Positions 17,227 to 24,830 of a stretch of DNA of 64,000 bases are shown here, piece after piece; the stretch's first letter is position 1, and each line of letters begins with the position of its first letter. Source of the stretch: Kitasatospora sp. NBC_01287 (GTDB taxonomy: Bacteria > Actinomycetota > Actinomycetes > Streptomycetales > Streptomycetaceae); assembly GCF_026340565.1 (NCBI RefSeq), contig NZ_JAPEPB010000001.1:4502501-4566500 (forward strand), written 5' to 3'. Below the pieces are notes generated by a model. It worked only from the letters and a program-made list of their open reading frames with translations. It did no database searches and had not been told where the DNA came from. A program made the translations under genes and the position numbers.

Positions 17227-17847
17227 GTGCGCGAAGACACCATCAGCGAATTCCTGGACCGCCTGGCCGACCGGGTCCCCGCTCCTGGGGGCGGTGCCTC
17301 GGCCGCGCTGCACGCCGCGCAGGCGGGCGCGCTGCTCGCCATGGTGGCCCGCTACAGCACCGGAGAGAAGTACGCCGCACACCAGCCGGTGGTGGAGCGG
17401 ATCATCCGGGAGAGCGACACGCTGCGCGGCCGGGCGCTGACCCTGGCCGAGCAGGACGCGGCGGCCTTCACCGCCGTCACCGACGCCTACCGGCTGCCCA
17501 AGGACGACGAGGCCGCCAAGGCGGCGCGCTCGGCCGCGATCGCCCGGGCGCTGGCCGACGCCGCCCGGCCGCCGGCCGAGGTGATCACCGTCGCGCTGGA
17601 CGCCGTCGAACTGGCCGAGACCCTGCTGCCGATCGGCAACCCGAACGTGGTCACCGACATCGCGGCCGCGGCCGAGGCGGCCCGCGCGGCGGCCACCACC
17701 GCCCGGGTCAACGTGGAGGTCAACCTGTCCGGGATCCGCGACGAACGCACCCGTGAGGCGCTGCTGGCGGACACCGCCCGGGTGGACGAGATCGCGGCCC
17801 GCGCCGAGCGGGTCACCGCCGCCGTCCGGGCGGAGCTGGCCAAGTGA
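17227..17847 (+). CDS. cyclodeaminase/methenyl-THF cyclohydrolase (FchA/FTCD-C family)
   Basis: 206 residues from GTG 17227, with GAGGAAG upstream; the frame extends to 17191 without a ribosome site. All-helical family PF04961: VPAPGGGASAALHAAQAGALLAMVARYS near the N-terminus and LPIGNPNVVTDIAAAAEAARAA near the C-terminus. Family members are either formiminotetrahydrofolate cyclodeaminases or stand-alone methenyl-THF cyclohydrolases (FchA). It overlaps folD by 4 bases (GTGA), so both act on one-carbon folates; because the neighbouring FolD lacks the catalytic lysine, I favour the cyclohydrolase role. Confidence 0.85.
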   Translation: MREDTISEFLDRLADRVPAPGGGASAALHAAQAGALLAMVARYSTGEKYAAHQPVVERIIRESDTLRGRALTLAEQDAAAFTAVTDAYRLPKDDEAAKAARSAAIARALADAARPPAEVITVALDAVELAETLLPIGNPNVVTDIAAAAEAARAAATTARVNVEVNLSGIRDERTREALLADTARVDEIAARAERVTAAVRAELAK

Positions 17848-18692
17848 CCGCCGCCGTCCTGTCCGGCACCGAGCTGGCCGCCTCGATCCGGGCCGAGGCC
17901 GCCGCCCGCGCCGCGGAGCTCGCGGCCCTCGGCCGCCGCCCCCGGCTGTGCGTGGTCACCGCCACCGCCGATGAGTCCAGCGCCTGGTACGTCCGCTCGA
18001 TCGTGCGCGCCGCCGAGAAGACCGGCCTGGAGTGCGCCGTCCACGACCTGGGCGCCGACGCCGACCCCGCCGCGATCAGCGCGCTGCTGGCCGAGCTCAG
18101 CGCGGACCCCGCCGTGCACGGCCTGATGCTGCAGACCCCGCTCCCCGCCGGGACGACCCTGGAGGAGCTGGCCTCGGCGATCGCCTTCGAGAAGGACGTC
18201 GACGGTGCCAACCCGCTCTCACTGGGCCGGCTGGCCAGCGGCCTGCCGGCCTTCCCCCCGGCCACCGCCGAGGCCGTGGTGGCACTGCTCGACCATCACA
18301 AGGTGCAGCTGAGCGGTCGTCAGGCCGTGGTGGTGGGGCGCTCCACGGTGGTCGGCAAGCCGGCCGCGCACCTGCTGCTCGACCGGGACGCCACGGTGAC
18401 GGTCTGCCACTCGCGCACGGCCGACCTGGCGACCGTCACCACCACCGCCGAGGTGCTGGTCGCGGCGGTCGGCCGGGCCGGGCTGATCACGGCGGAGCAC
18501 GTGCGCCCCGGCGCGGTGGTGATCGACGTCGGCACCAACCCGACCCCCGAGGGCGGCCTGGTCGGCGATGTGGCCCCCGAGGCCGCCGAACGGGCCGGCG
18601 CGCTGACCCCGGTGCCGGGCGGTGTCGGCCCGGTGACCACCGCGCTGCTGCTGCGGCACACGGTGCTGGCGGCGGAGCGGGCCGGCGCCTGA
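17844..18692 (+). CDS. folD: FolD-family methylene-THF dehydrogenase, catalytic lysine absent
   Basis: 282 residues, starting at a GTG that overlaps the cyclohydrolase stop. It has the FolD landmarks: LMLQTPLP (Gln97), EKDVDGANPLSLGRL (Asp120), VVVGRSTVVGKPAAHLLL Rossmann turn, PVPGGVGPVTTALLL. The tetrahydrofolate-site motif YVxxKxKA is replaced by YVRSIVRA, so the position of E. coli Lys54 is Ile53. That lysine is required for cyclohydrolase activity but less so for dehydrogenase. The protein is therefore probably a dehydrogenase only, working with the adjacent FchA-like enzyme. A second, canonical FolD may exist elsewhere in the genome. Confidence 0.9.
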   Translation: MTAAVLSGTELAASIRAEAAARAAELAALGRRPRLCVVTATADESSAWYVRSIVRAAEKTGLECAVHDLGADADPAAISALLAELSADPAVHGLMLQTPLPAGTTLEELASAIAFEKDVDGANPLSLGRLASGLPAFPPATAEAVVALLDHHKVQLSGRQAVVVGRSTVVGKPAAHLLLDRDATVTVCHSRTADLATVTTTAEVLVAAVGRAGLITAEHVRPGAVVIDVGTNPTPEGGLVGDVAPEAAERAGALTPVPGGVGPVTTALLLRHTVLAAERAGA

Positions 18693-18801
18693 GCGGAGCT
18701 GGGCTGGGCTGGGCTGGGCTGGGCTGGGCTGATTTGAGTTGAGCCGAGCCAACCCGAGCCAACCCGAGCCGACCCGAGCCGAGCCGAGCCGACGAGAGGC
18801 C
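18693..18801. repeat. GGGCT and CCGAG/CCAAC short tandem repeats between convergent genes
   Basis: Directly after folD comes a run of GGGCT pentamers (about 18698-18730) followed by a complementary-leaning run of CCGAGCC/CCAACCC units (about 18743-18790). The two halves can pair into a long imperfect hairpin and probably end both folD and the K+ channel transcripts. The first half has more than four closely spaced GGG tracts, i.e. G-quadruplex potential on the plus strand. Confidence 0.6.
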
Positions 18802-19827
18802 CTAGCCGACCGGGGTGGACCGCTGGATGGTGATCACCCGGTCGGTCAGCCGCAGCTCGGCGGCCTCGGGGTCGGCGAAGTCGAGCACCCGCCGGCCCCG
18901 GACCACCGCCACCACCAGGTCCGGGCAGGCCCTCGGGCTCTGCCCGGCCTCGGCCCGGGTGACCGGGCGCTCGACGACGTTCAGGCCCTTGCCGTAGGTG
19001 AGCAGGTCCTCCATCACCGCGCCGGCGTTCGGGCTGAGCATCGACATGCCGAGCAGTCGCCCGGCCGAACTGGAGCTGGTCACCACCACGTCCGCCCCGC
19101 TCTGCCGCAGCAGCGGGGCGTTCTCGTCCTCCCGGACGGCGGCGACCAGGGTGGCGGCCCGGTTGAGCTGGCGGACCGTCAGGGCGACCAACACGGCGGT
19201 GTCGTCCCGCTCGGTGGCCACCACCACCTGGGCGGCCTTCGGCACCTCGGCGCGCAGCAGCGTGTCGGTCCTGGTGGCGTCGCCCACCACGCCGGTCAGA
19301 CCGTCCAGGGCGGCCTGCTCGACCACCCGGCGCTGCGGGTCGACCACCACGATCCGCTCCTTGCCCAGCCCCTGGCCGAGCAGCGTCTGCACGGCGCTGC
19401 GCCCCTTGGTGCCGTATCCGACGATCACCGCGTGGTCGTGCACGGAGGACCTCCAACGTCCGATCCGCCACTGCCGGCGGGTCCGTTCGGCCAGCACCTC
19501 CAGGGTGGTGCCGACCAGGATGATCAGGAAGACCACGCGCAGCGGGGTGATCACCAGGATGTTGGCCAGCCGCGCGCCGTCGCTGACCGGGGTGATGTCG
19601 CCGTAGCCGGTGGTGGAGAGGGTGACGGTGGCGTAGTAGGCGGCGTCCAGCAGCGAGAGGGTGTCGTGCGCGTTGTCGTGGTAGCCGGCGCGGTCCAGGT
19701 AGACGAGCAGCGTGGTGGCCACCAGCACGGCCAGCGCGATCGCCACCCGCAGCCCGACCTGGCGCAGCGGCGGCACGCCGCGCCGGGCGGGCAGCACGAT
19801 CCGGGCGTCCGCCTCGCCGGCCTTCAC
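18802..19827 (-). CDS. potassium channel with RCK/TrkA-N domain
   Basis: 341 residues from GTG 19827. Two transmembrane helices (about 24-45 and 88-110) flank the pore helix and selectivity filter TTGYGD. The cytosolic RCK domain has a Rossmann fold (HAVIVGYGTKGRSAVQTLL, IVVVDPQRR, GDATRTDTL) that binds nucleotides or ions to gate the pore, and a C-terminal TrkA-C-like part. It starts only 4 bases after moeA ends, so it is likely in one transcript with the molybdenum cofactor genes, though no functional tie is known. Confidence 0.92.
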   Translation of the reverse strand: MKAGEADARIVLPARRGVPPLRQVGLRVAIALAVLVATTLLVYLDRAGYHDNAHDTLSLLDAAYYATVTLSTTGYGDITPVSDGARLANILVITPLRVVFLIILVGTTLEVLAERTRRQWRIGRWRSSVHDHAVIVGYGTKGRSAVQTLLGQGLGKERIVVVDPQRRVVEQAALDGLTGVVGDATRTDTLLRAEVPKAAQVVVATERDDTAVLVALTVRQLNRAATLVAAVREDENAPLLRQSGADVVVTSSSSAGRLLGMSMLSPNAGAVMEDLLTYGKGLNVVERPVTRAEAGQSPRACPDLVVAVVRGRRVLDFADPEAAELRLTDRVITIQRSTPVG

Positions 19828-19831
19828 CCCC

Positions 19832-21079
19832 TCACCCCGGCACGCCCAGCAGCTCCACCGGCTCCCCCGCCGCCAGGCCGCCCGGCGGGACCACCGCCAG
19901 CGCCTGCGCGAGCGCCAGGCCGCGCAGCATGGCGGGGCCGTCGAAGGCCAGCGGCACCGGGCCGTCGGCGGTCGAGCGCACCGGCAGCAACCGGGTGTCC
20001 TCGGGGTGGCCCGGCAGTGCGGCGCCGGCGCGCGCGAAGCGCCCGGGGCCCGTCCGGCGCCCGCTGAGCGCGTCCAATAGCGGCAGCGCCAAGGTCACGG
20101 CGCCGGCCACCGCGGCCAGCGGGTTGCCCGGCAGCCCGACCAGGTGGCGCACTGGCCCGGTCCCCGGGGCGGCCGGCGGCAGCTCGGCCAGCAGCATCGG
20201 GTGCCCGGGACGGACCGCCACCCCGTCGACCAGCAGCCGGGCACCGCACTCGGCGAGCGCCGCGTGCAGGAAGTCCACCGGGCCGGCCGCGGTACCACCG
20301 GTGGTCACCACCACCTCGGCCGTCGAGTACCGCACGGCGTCCCGCAGCAGCGCGAAATCGTCGCGGACCGTGCGCCGCCCCAGCAGTTCGGCACCCGCCG
20401 CGCCGAGCCAGGGCTGCAGCAGCGGCCCGAGCGCGTCGCGCACCAGCCCGGGCCCCGGCAGGCCGGAGGGCAGCAGCTCGTCGCCGAGCACCAGCAGCTC
20501 GACGGTGGGCCGGCGACGGACCGTCAGCGTGTCGTAGCCGCAGGCCGCGGCGAGGCCCAGGACGGCCGCGGTCACCGGGGTCCCGGCCGGCAGCAGCTCC
20601 TCACCGCTGCGGCACTCCTGCCCGCGCGGGCGCACGTCCTGCCCGGGCGCCAGCTCGGCGCGGCCGGTCGGGTGCAGGGTGCCGGAGGCCAGGGCGGGGC
20701 GCTCGACCCGGCCGTGCTCACGGCGCAGCACGGCGGTGGCGCCGGGCGGCAGCTGGGCGCCGGTGGCGATCCCGGTGGCCCAGCCGTCTGCCAGCGGCGG
20801 CGGGGTGCGCCCGGCCAGCACCCGGCCGGCCAGCCGCCACGGCCCCGGGCCCGCCACCGCCCAGCCGTCCATCGCGGAGGTGTCGAAGGCGGGCAGGTCG
20901 GTGAGCGCGGCCAGCGGTGCGGCCAGGGTGTGGCCGAGCGCGGCCGCGAGCTCGCGCTCGACGGCGGGCAGCGGCCGGGCTGCCGCCTGGCGGGCGATCG
21001 CGCGGGCCCGCGGCCAGGAGGCCACCGGCGTGGGGGTGGCGGTGCCGGCCGTGCCCACCGGTGGCGCGGCGGCGCTCAC
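19832..21079 (-). CDS. moeA: molybdopterin molybdotransferase MoeA
   Basis: 415 residues. MoeA inserts molybdate into adenylated molybdopterin. Visible signatures: TSAMDGWAVAGPG, GATAVLRRE, VVVTTGGTAAGPVDF (in place of the more usual SGGVSVGD) and GLPGNPLAAVAGAVT. The GTG start at 21079 overlaps the end of the DUF6457 gene by 4 bases (21076), so they are co-translated. The C-terminal domain IV is present. It is rather Ala/Pro-rich and diverged, possibly one of several MoeA paralogues. Confidence 0.9.
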   Translation of the reverse strand: MSAAAPPVGTAGTATPTPVASWPRARAIARQAAARPLPAVERELAAALGHTLAAPLAALTDLPAFDTSAMDGWAVAGPGPWRLAGRVLAGRTPPPLADGWATGIATGAQLPPGATAVLRREHGRVERPALASGTLHPTGRAELAPGQDVRPRGQECRSGEELLPAGTPVTAAVLGLAAACGYDTLTVRRRPTVELLVLGDELLPSGLPGPGLVRDALGPLLQPWLGAAGAELLGRRTVRDDFALLRDAVRYSTAEVVVTTGGTAAGPVDFLHAALAECGARLLVDGVAVRPGHPMLLAELPPAAPGTGPVRHLVGLPGNPLAAVAGAVTLALPLLDALSGRRTGPGRFARAGAALPGHPEDTRLLPVRSTADGPVPLAFDGPAMLRGLALAQALAVVPPGGLAAGEPVELLGVPG

Positions 21080-21420
21080 GGCTGCCCGGCGGTCGGCGAC
21101 CCCGACGGTGGCTGCGACTGCGACTGGGCGGAGGGCTCCTGTGCGGACGGCGGCTGCGACGGCTGCTCGGCGGCCGCGCGGGCGACCCAGCGCTCGGCCA
21201 GCGCGGTCAGCCGCCGCACGACCTCACCCACCGCTTCGTCCCCGCCACCACGGGCCCCGGCCGCGTAGCCGGCCAGGAAGGTGGTCAGCGGAGCGGCCGG
21301 CCGCTCCACCCCGTGCGCCACCACCCGGGCGAGGTCGAGCAGTTCGCGGATGTCGGCCTTCGGGTCGATCCCCAGCTCGGCCGCGGCCTCGGCCATCCAG
21401 TCGTCCAACGTGCGTTCCAT
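21076..21420 (-). CDS. DUF6457 protein of molybdenum cofactor operon
   Basis: 114 residues from ATG 21420 (MERTLDDWMAEAAAELGID); a GTG at 21444 would add 8 residues and neither start has a strong ribosome site. The helical core (residues 1-75) matches the small DUF6457 family that accompanies or is fused to MobA-like nucleotidyltransferases in actinobacteria. The C-terminal 35 residues are Gln/Ser/Pro low complexity. It overlaps moeA by 4 bases. Probably an accessory to guanylation of molybdopterin; mechanism unknown. Confidence 0.75.
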   Translation of the reverse strand: MERTLDDWMAEAAAELGIDPKADIRELLDLARVVAHGVERPAAPLTTFLAGYAAGARGGGDEAVGEVVRRLTALAERWVARAAAEQPSQPPSAQEPSAQSQSQPPSGSPTAGQP

Positions 21421-21539
21421 GGTGGTCCATGCTGCCTGATCCACGGCGTGCTGCCGTGTCGCGCGGGTGAGCGCAGTGGGTCGTTTCGCTCACCTGGGCG
21501 GTGCGCGGGGTGCGAGCCGGCCCGCCGGGACGGGGCGGC

Positions 21540-22328
21540 TCAGCCGTGCCGACCCGCCCCGTCCCGGTCACGGCGGCGAGCTCGGGCCAGGTCCTGCCAG
21601 GTGTCGCAGTCCTGCGAGACGCCGTCGGGGTCGGCCAGCCGGGCGGTGCGCAGCCCGCCGGTGAGGCGGCGCAGCGGCAGGCCCGCCGGGTCGCCGAGCG
21701 CCGCCAGCGCCGAGCGCAGTGCCGCGGTGCGGTAGGCGGCGGCCAGCGGCTGCTCGCGGCCGTCGGCGTCGACCAGCACCGCGGCGTCGACCTCGGCGGC
21801 GTCGGCGGTGGCTGCCTCGCGGGTGACGGCTTCGGGGCTGGCAGCGTCGGGCCTGACGGCGTCGGGGCTAACGGCGTCGGGGCTAACGGCGTCGGGGCTG
21901 ACGGCGTCGGGGCTGACGGCGTCGACCAGGCGGCGCACCGTCGCCCGGTCGAGGAACGGCAGGTCCGCGGCGAGCAGCAGCACCACCGGCGCGGTCACCG
22001 CGGGATCCGCGAGTCCGGCCGCGACAGCGGCCACCGGCCCACCGCCGGGCGGCTGCTCCCTGGTCCAATGCGGCCCGTCGGACGTGGACCCGCCGCTCGG
22101 CGCGGGGCCCACCACCACTGTGGTCGCCGCCCGCGCACAGGCGGCGAGGACCCGGTCCAGCAGGCTGCGGCCGCCGACCGTCAACCGCGGCTTGTCGGCG
22201 CCGCCGAGCCGGCGGGCCGCGCCGCCCGCGAGCACGATCGCGTCGTACCGGGTGGTGGCGGCGAGGGCGGGAGCAGCGGGAGCCGCAGCGGCGGGAGTCG
22301 GGTCGGGTGGGACGGCGGCACCGGTCAT
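21540..22328 (-). CDS. MobA-like NTP transferase with in-frame pentapeptide repeat expansion
   Basis: 262 residues from ATG 22328. Nucleotidyltransferase signature LAGGAARRLGGADKPRLTVGG, then GPVAAVAAGLA, LLLAADLPFLDRATVRRLV and the C-terminal LPLRRLTGG. Such proteins join GMP to molybdopterin (MobA) or act on related nucleotides. Between the metal-binding Asp segment and the VDADGREQPLAA strand there is an insertion of about 35 residues built of DAVSP-type repeats (DNA about 21820-21927, 15-bp units), absent from typical MobA. The insertion sits in a surface loop and is probably tolerated. 119 bases separate it from the DUF6457 gene. Confidence 0.85.
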   Translation of the reverse strand: MTGAAVPPDPTPAAAAPAAPALAATTRYDAIVLAGGAARRLGGADKPRLTVGGRSLLDRVLAACARAATTVVVGPAPSGGSTSDGPHWTREQPPGGGPVAAVAAGLADPAVTAPVVLLLAADLPFLDRATVRRLVDAVSPDAVSPDAVSPDAVSPDAVRPDAASPEAVTREAATADAAEVDAAVLVDADGREQPLAAAYRTAALRSALAALGDPAGLPLRRLTGGLRTARLADPDGVSQDCDTWQDLARARRRDRDGAGRHG

Positions 22329-22405
22329 GCGCCCAGTATCGGTCGAGGCGCGCCGGCCCCGGGCCACGCCGCTACGTGCGGGTCGGCTGGACGGCTGGAC
22401 GGCCG

Positions 22406-23365
22406 CTACGGGGAGGTGGGCGGCTCGGCCTGCCCGTTCGCCTGCGCCTGTGCCCCGGCGGCGAGCACGGCCGGCAACGTCAGCTCCCCGTACCGCTCGC
22501 CGACCGCCGCGATCAGGGCGTCCGGGTCGTGCGGGTGCTCGGCCAGCAGGTGGTCGAAGTCCTGCAGGTACTCGCCGGTGAAGGCGAGCACCCGGGCAGC
22601 GTCGTCACCCTGGTCGGGGGCACGGTGCCCGGCGATCACCCGGTCCACGTCCAGGTCGGCGATCCGGCCCAGGTTGCGGATCCAGGCGGCGCGCTGCTCG
22701 GGGGTGGTCTCCGCGGTCCACACATGGGTCCCGTTCCAGGCCAGGTCACCGGCGATCACCGTGCGCGAGGCCGGGACGTGCACCACGGTGCTGGTCGCGC
22801 AGTCGCCCTGGCCCAGGTAGAGCACCCGGATCAGCTGACGGTCGATCATCAGCGGCTGCGGCCGCAGCGGGCGCGGCAGGATCGGCGTCTCGGGGATGTC
22901 GTCGCCGTACACCGGCCGCCACTGCCGGACCTTCTCGGCGGCCGTCGCGGCGATCGCGTCCACCACCGGCGGGGCCGCGAGCACATGCGCGTGCGGGAAG
23001 AGCCGCAGCACCTCCTCGACCCCGAAGTAGTGGTCGGGGTGCGGGTGGGTGATCACCACGGCCAGCAGGTTGCGCCCCTTGCCCGCGATCCACTCGGCCA
23101 GCTCGCGCCCCGCGCTGCGGGTCAGCTGGGCGTCCACCAGGATCGCGTCCCGGGCGCCGATGATCAGGCTGGAGGTGGCGAAGAAGGCCGACTCGGGACC
23201 GGTGAACACCTCGATCGCCAGCGGCGGTCCGGGTGGCGGGGCCGCCGTGGCGCCGACCGGGACCAGCGCCGGGGCGGGGCCCTCGCCGTGCTCGCCCCCC
23301 GCTCCCGCGCCGTTCCCGTGGCTGCTCCCGTGGGCCCGGTCCTGCGGCGGTGGCGACGACGTCAC
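22406..23365 (-). CDS. MBL-fold metallo-hydrolase
   Basis: 319 residues from GTG 23365 with GGGAGA upstream; the frame extension to 23500 is Arg/Pro-rich and unsupported. Metal-binding motif THPHPDHYFG, then ASRTVIAGDLAWN (bridging Asp) and RVIAGHRAPDQ (third His) give a complete dinuclear zinc or iron site. The N-terminus is a Pro/Gly-rich tail of about 45 residues. The segment is close to quinohemoprotein/arylsulfatase-like or lactonase-like MBL proteins, but no substrate can be assigned. Confidence 0.85.
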   Translation of the reverse strand: MTSSPPPQDRAHGSSHGNGAGAGGEHGEGPAPALVPVGATAAPPPGPPLAIEVFTGPESAFFATSSLIIGARDAILVDAQLTRSAGRELAEWIAGKGRNLLAVVITHPHPDHYFGVEEVLRLFPHAHVLAAPPVVDAIAATAAEKVRQWRPVYGDDIPETPILPRPLRPQPLMIDRQLIRVLYLGQGDCATSTVVHVPASRTVIAGDLAWNGTHVWTAETTPEQRAAWIRNLGRIADLDVDRVIAGHRAPDQGDDAARVLAFTGEYLQDFDHLLAEHPHDPDALIAAVGERYGELTLPAVLAAGAQAQANGQAEPPTSP

Positions 23366-23521
23366 TGGCTCTCCCTGGTCCGCTGCTCTCCCCGCGCCCC
23401 GCCGTACTGGGGGCTGTCGGGACCAGCTTGGGAGCCGCCCGCCCCGCGCGCCCGGCAGCCGCACCCGGGCGGGTGAGCACCGGCGGCCCGGCAGCCGCAC
23501 CGGCGGTCCGCCGCCGGGGCG

Positions 23522-24181
23522 TCAGACCGCGACCCGCTCCGCCAGCCGCTCGACCAGCGCCCTGGCCTTGGCCGCCGCGTCCGTGTGGGCCTGCGCCCTG
23601 GAGGCGTCCGCGTGCTCGATGTACTGGGCGAGCGCCGGGTTGACCCGGGCCAGCGTCATCTCGGCGACCACGAAGTCCACCTCCATGCCCAGCAGACCGG
23701 TGAAGGCCTTCTCCAGGTAGCTGACCAGGAACTCGTACTCGGCGCGCGGAGTGCCCTCGCCGTACGCGCCGCCGCGCGAGGCGACCACCGTGAGGGGCTT
23801 GCCGGCGACCGAGCCGCCCTCGCCACCGGTGCGGCCCATCCACACCACCTGGTCGAGCCAGGCCTTCAGCGAGGAGGGAACGCTGAAGTTGTACATCGGG
23901 GCGCCGATCAGCACCGCGTCGGCCTGCTCCAGCTCGGCGATCAGCTCCTCGCGCACCGCGACCTCGGCGTGCTGCTCCGGGGTGCGCTGCTCGGCCGGGG
24001 TGAACTGGGCGGAGATCGCGGTGCCGCTCAGGTGCGGCACCGGGCTGACGCCGAGGTCGCGGTAGACCACCGTGCCGTCCGGGTGGGCCTCCTGCCACTC
24101 CCGTGCGAAGGTCGCGGCGACCTCGCGGGAGACCGAACCCTCGGTCAAGGCCGACGAGTCGATGTGCAGCAGCGTGGGCAT
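23522..24181 (-). CDS. azoR: FMN-dependent NADH-azoreductase (AzoR type)
   Basis: 219-residue flavodoxin-like quinone/azo reductase: N-terminal phosphate loop HIDSSALTEGSVSREVA, APMYNFSVPSSLKAWLDQV and VASRGGAYGEGTPR. It reduces quinones and azo compounds with NADH through FMN. The ATG at 24181 is preceded by GGAGGAC. It is divergent from an HxlR regulator whose typical role is to sense electrophiles or quinones and control such reductases, with two small palindromes between them. Confidence 0.9.
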   Translation of the reverse strand: MPTLLHIDSSALTEGSVSREVAATFAREWQEAHPDGTVVYRDLGVSPVPHLSGTAISAQFTPAEQRTPEQHAEVAVREELIAELEQADAVLIGAPMYNFSVPSSLKAWLDQVVWMGRTGGEGGSVAGKPLTVVASRGGAYGEGTPRAEYEFLVSYLEKAFTGLLGMEVDFVVAEMTLARVNPALAQYIEHADASRAQAHTDAAAKARALVERLAERVAV

Positions 24182-24198
24182 GGCAGTCCTCCATACAG

Positions 24199-24250
24199 GT
24201 AGCAGTTGCTGCTGTTTTGTTTGCAGCTGGCAATAACGTAGCAGCTAACT
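24199..24250. promoter_or_regulatory. operator-like palindromes between azoR and the HxlR regulator
   Basis: The AT-richer intergenic stretch contains AGCAGTTGCTGCT (24201-24213, AGCAG/CTGCT arms) and TAGCAGCTA (24239-24247). HxlR proteins bind such short palindromes as dimers. A TACGCT hexamer at 24277-24282 ends 6 bases before the regulator ATG, so the regulator transcript may be leaderless. Confidence 0.5.
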
Positions 24251-24288
24251 TTTCTGCAGTCATCACCGCTGGGCCGTACGCTGGACGC

Positions 24289-24726
24289 ATGGGTGAGCCA
24301 GAGCTGGATCCGATGGGCGTGGGCACCACCGGGACACTGCCGACGCCGGAGGGGCCGTGCGGGATCCCGGCGACGGCGCCCGGCACGGCGCTCGGTCCGT
24401 GCGCCGGGGTCGACCTGGCGCTGACCCGGGTCTTCATTCTGCTCGGCAAGCGCTGGTCCGGGCTGGTGGTGGCGGTGCTCAGCCACGGCCCCGCCCACTT
24501 CTCGCAGCTGCGCCGGGCGATCCCGGGGATCAGCGAGCGGATGCTCTCCGACCGGCTGACCGAACTGGCCGAGGCCGGCCTGGTGGTGCGCCGGGTGGAC
24601 GAGGGGCCGCCGCTGCGGGTCAGTTACCAGCTGACCGAGGCCGGCCGGGCCCTGCGCCCCGCGCTGGACGAGCTGCGCAGCTGGGCCGCCACGCACCTGC
24701 CGGAGCCCACGCCACCCGGCTGCTGA
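24289..24726 (+). CDS. HxlR-family transcriptional regulator
   Basis: 145 residues from ATG 24289 (MGEPELDP); the upstream in-frame extension crosses the azoR promoter and is rejected. The winged helix (about 48-135) shows ALTRVFILLGKRWSGLVVAVL, FSQLRRAIPGISERMLSDRL and the wing DEGPPLRVSYQLTEAG, all HxlR features. Cys24 and Cys34 lie before the HTH; a Cys in this region is the redox sensor in some HxlR proteins. Likely represses azoR across the divergent promoter. Confidence 0.88.
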   Translation: MGEPELDPMGVGTTGTLPTPEGPCGIPATAPGTALGPCAGVDLALTRVFILLGKRWSGLVVAVLSHGPAHFSQLRRAIPGISERMLSDRLTELAEAGLVVRRVDEGPPLRVSYQLTEAGRALRPALDELRSWAATHLPEPTPPGC

Positions 24727-24830
24727 CCTGACGCGGTACGGGCGGCCGCGGCGCACGCGGCACGGCGTGGCTCGGGGTGGCTCGGGGTGTCGCGGCGCGT
24801 CCCGCCGACCCACGACGCGTCTCGGGGTGC

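Noticed and set aside
22746..24449. 567-codon open frame across azoR and the MBL gene
   Set aside because: Shadow frame spanning two recognised genes and their gap.
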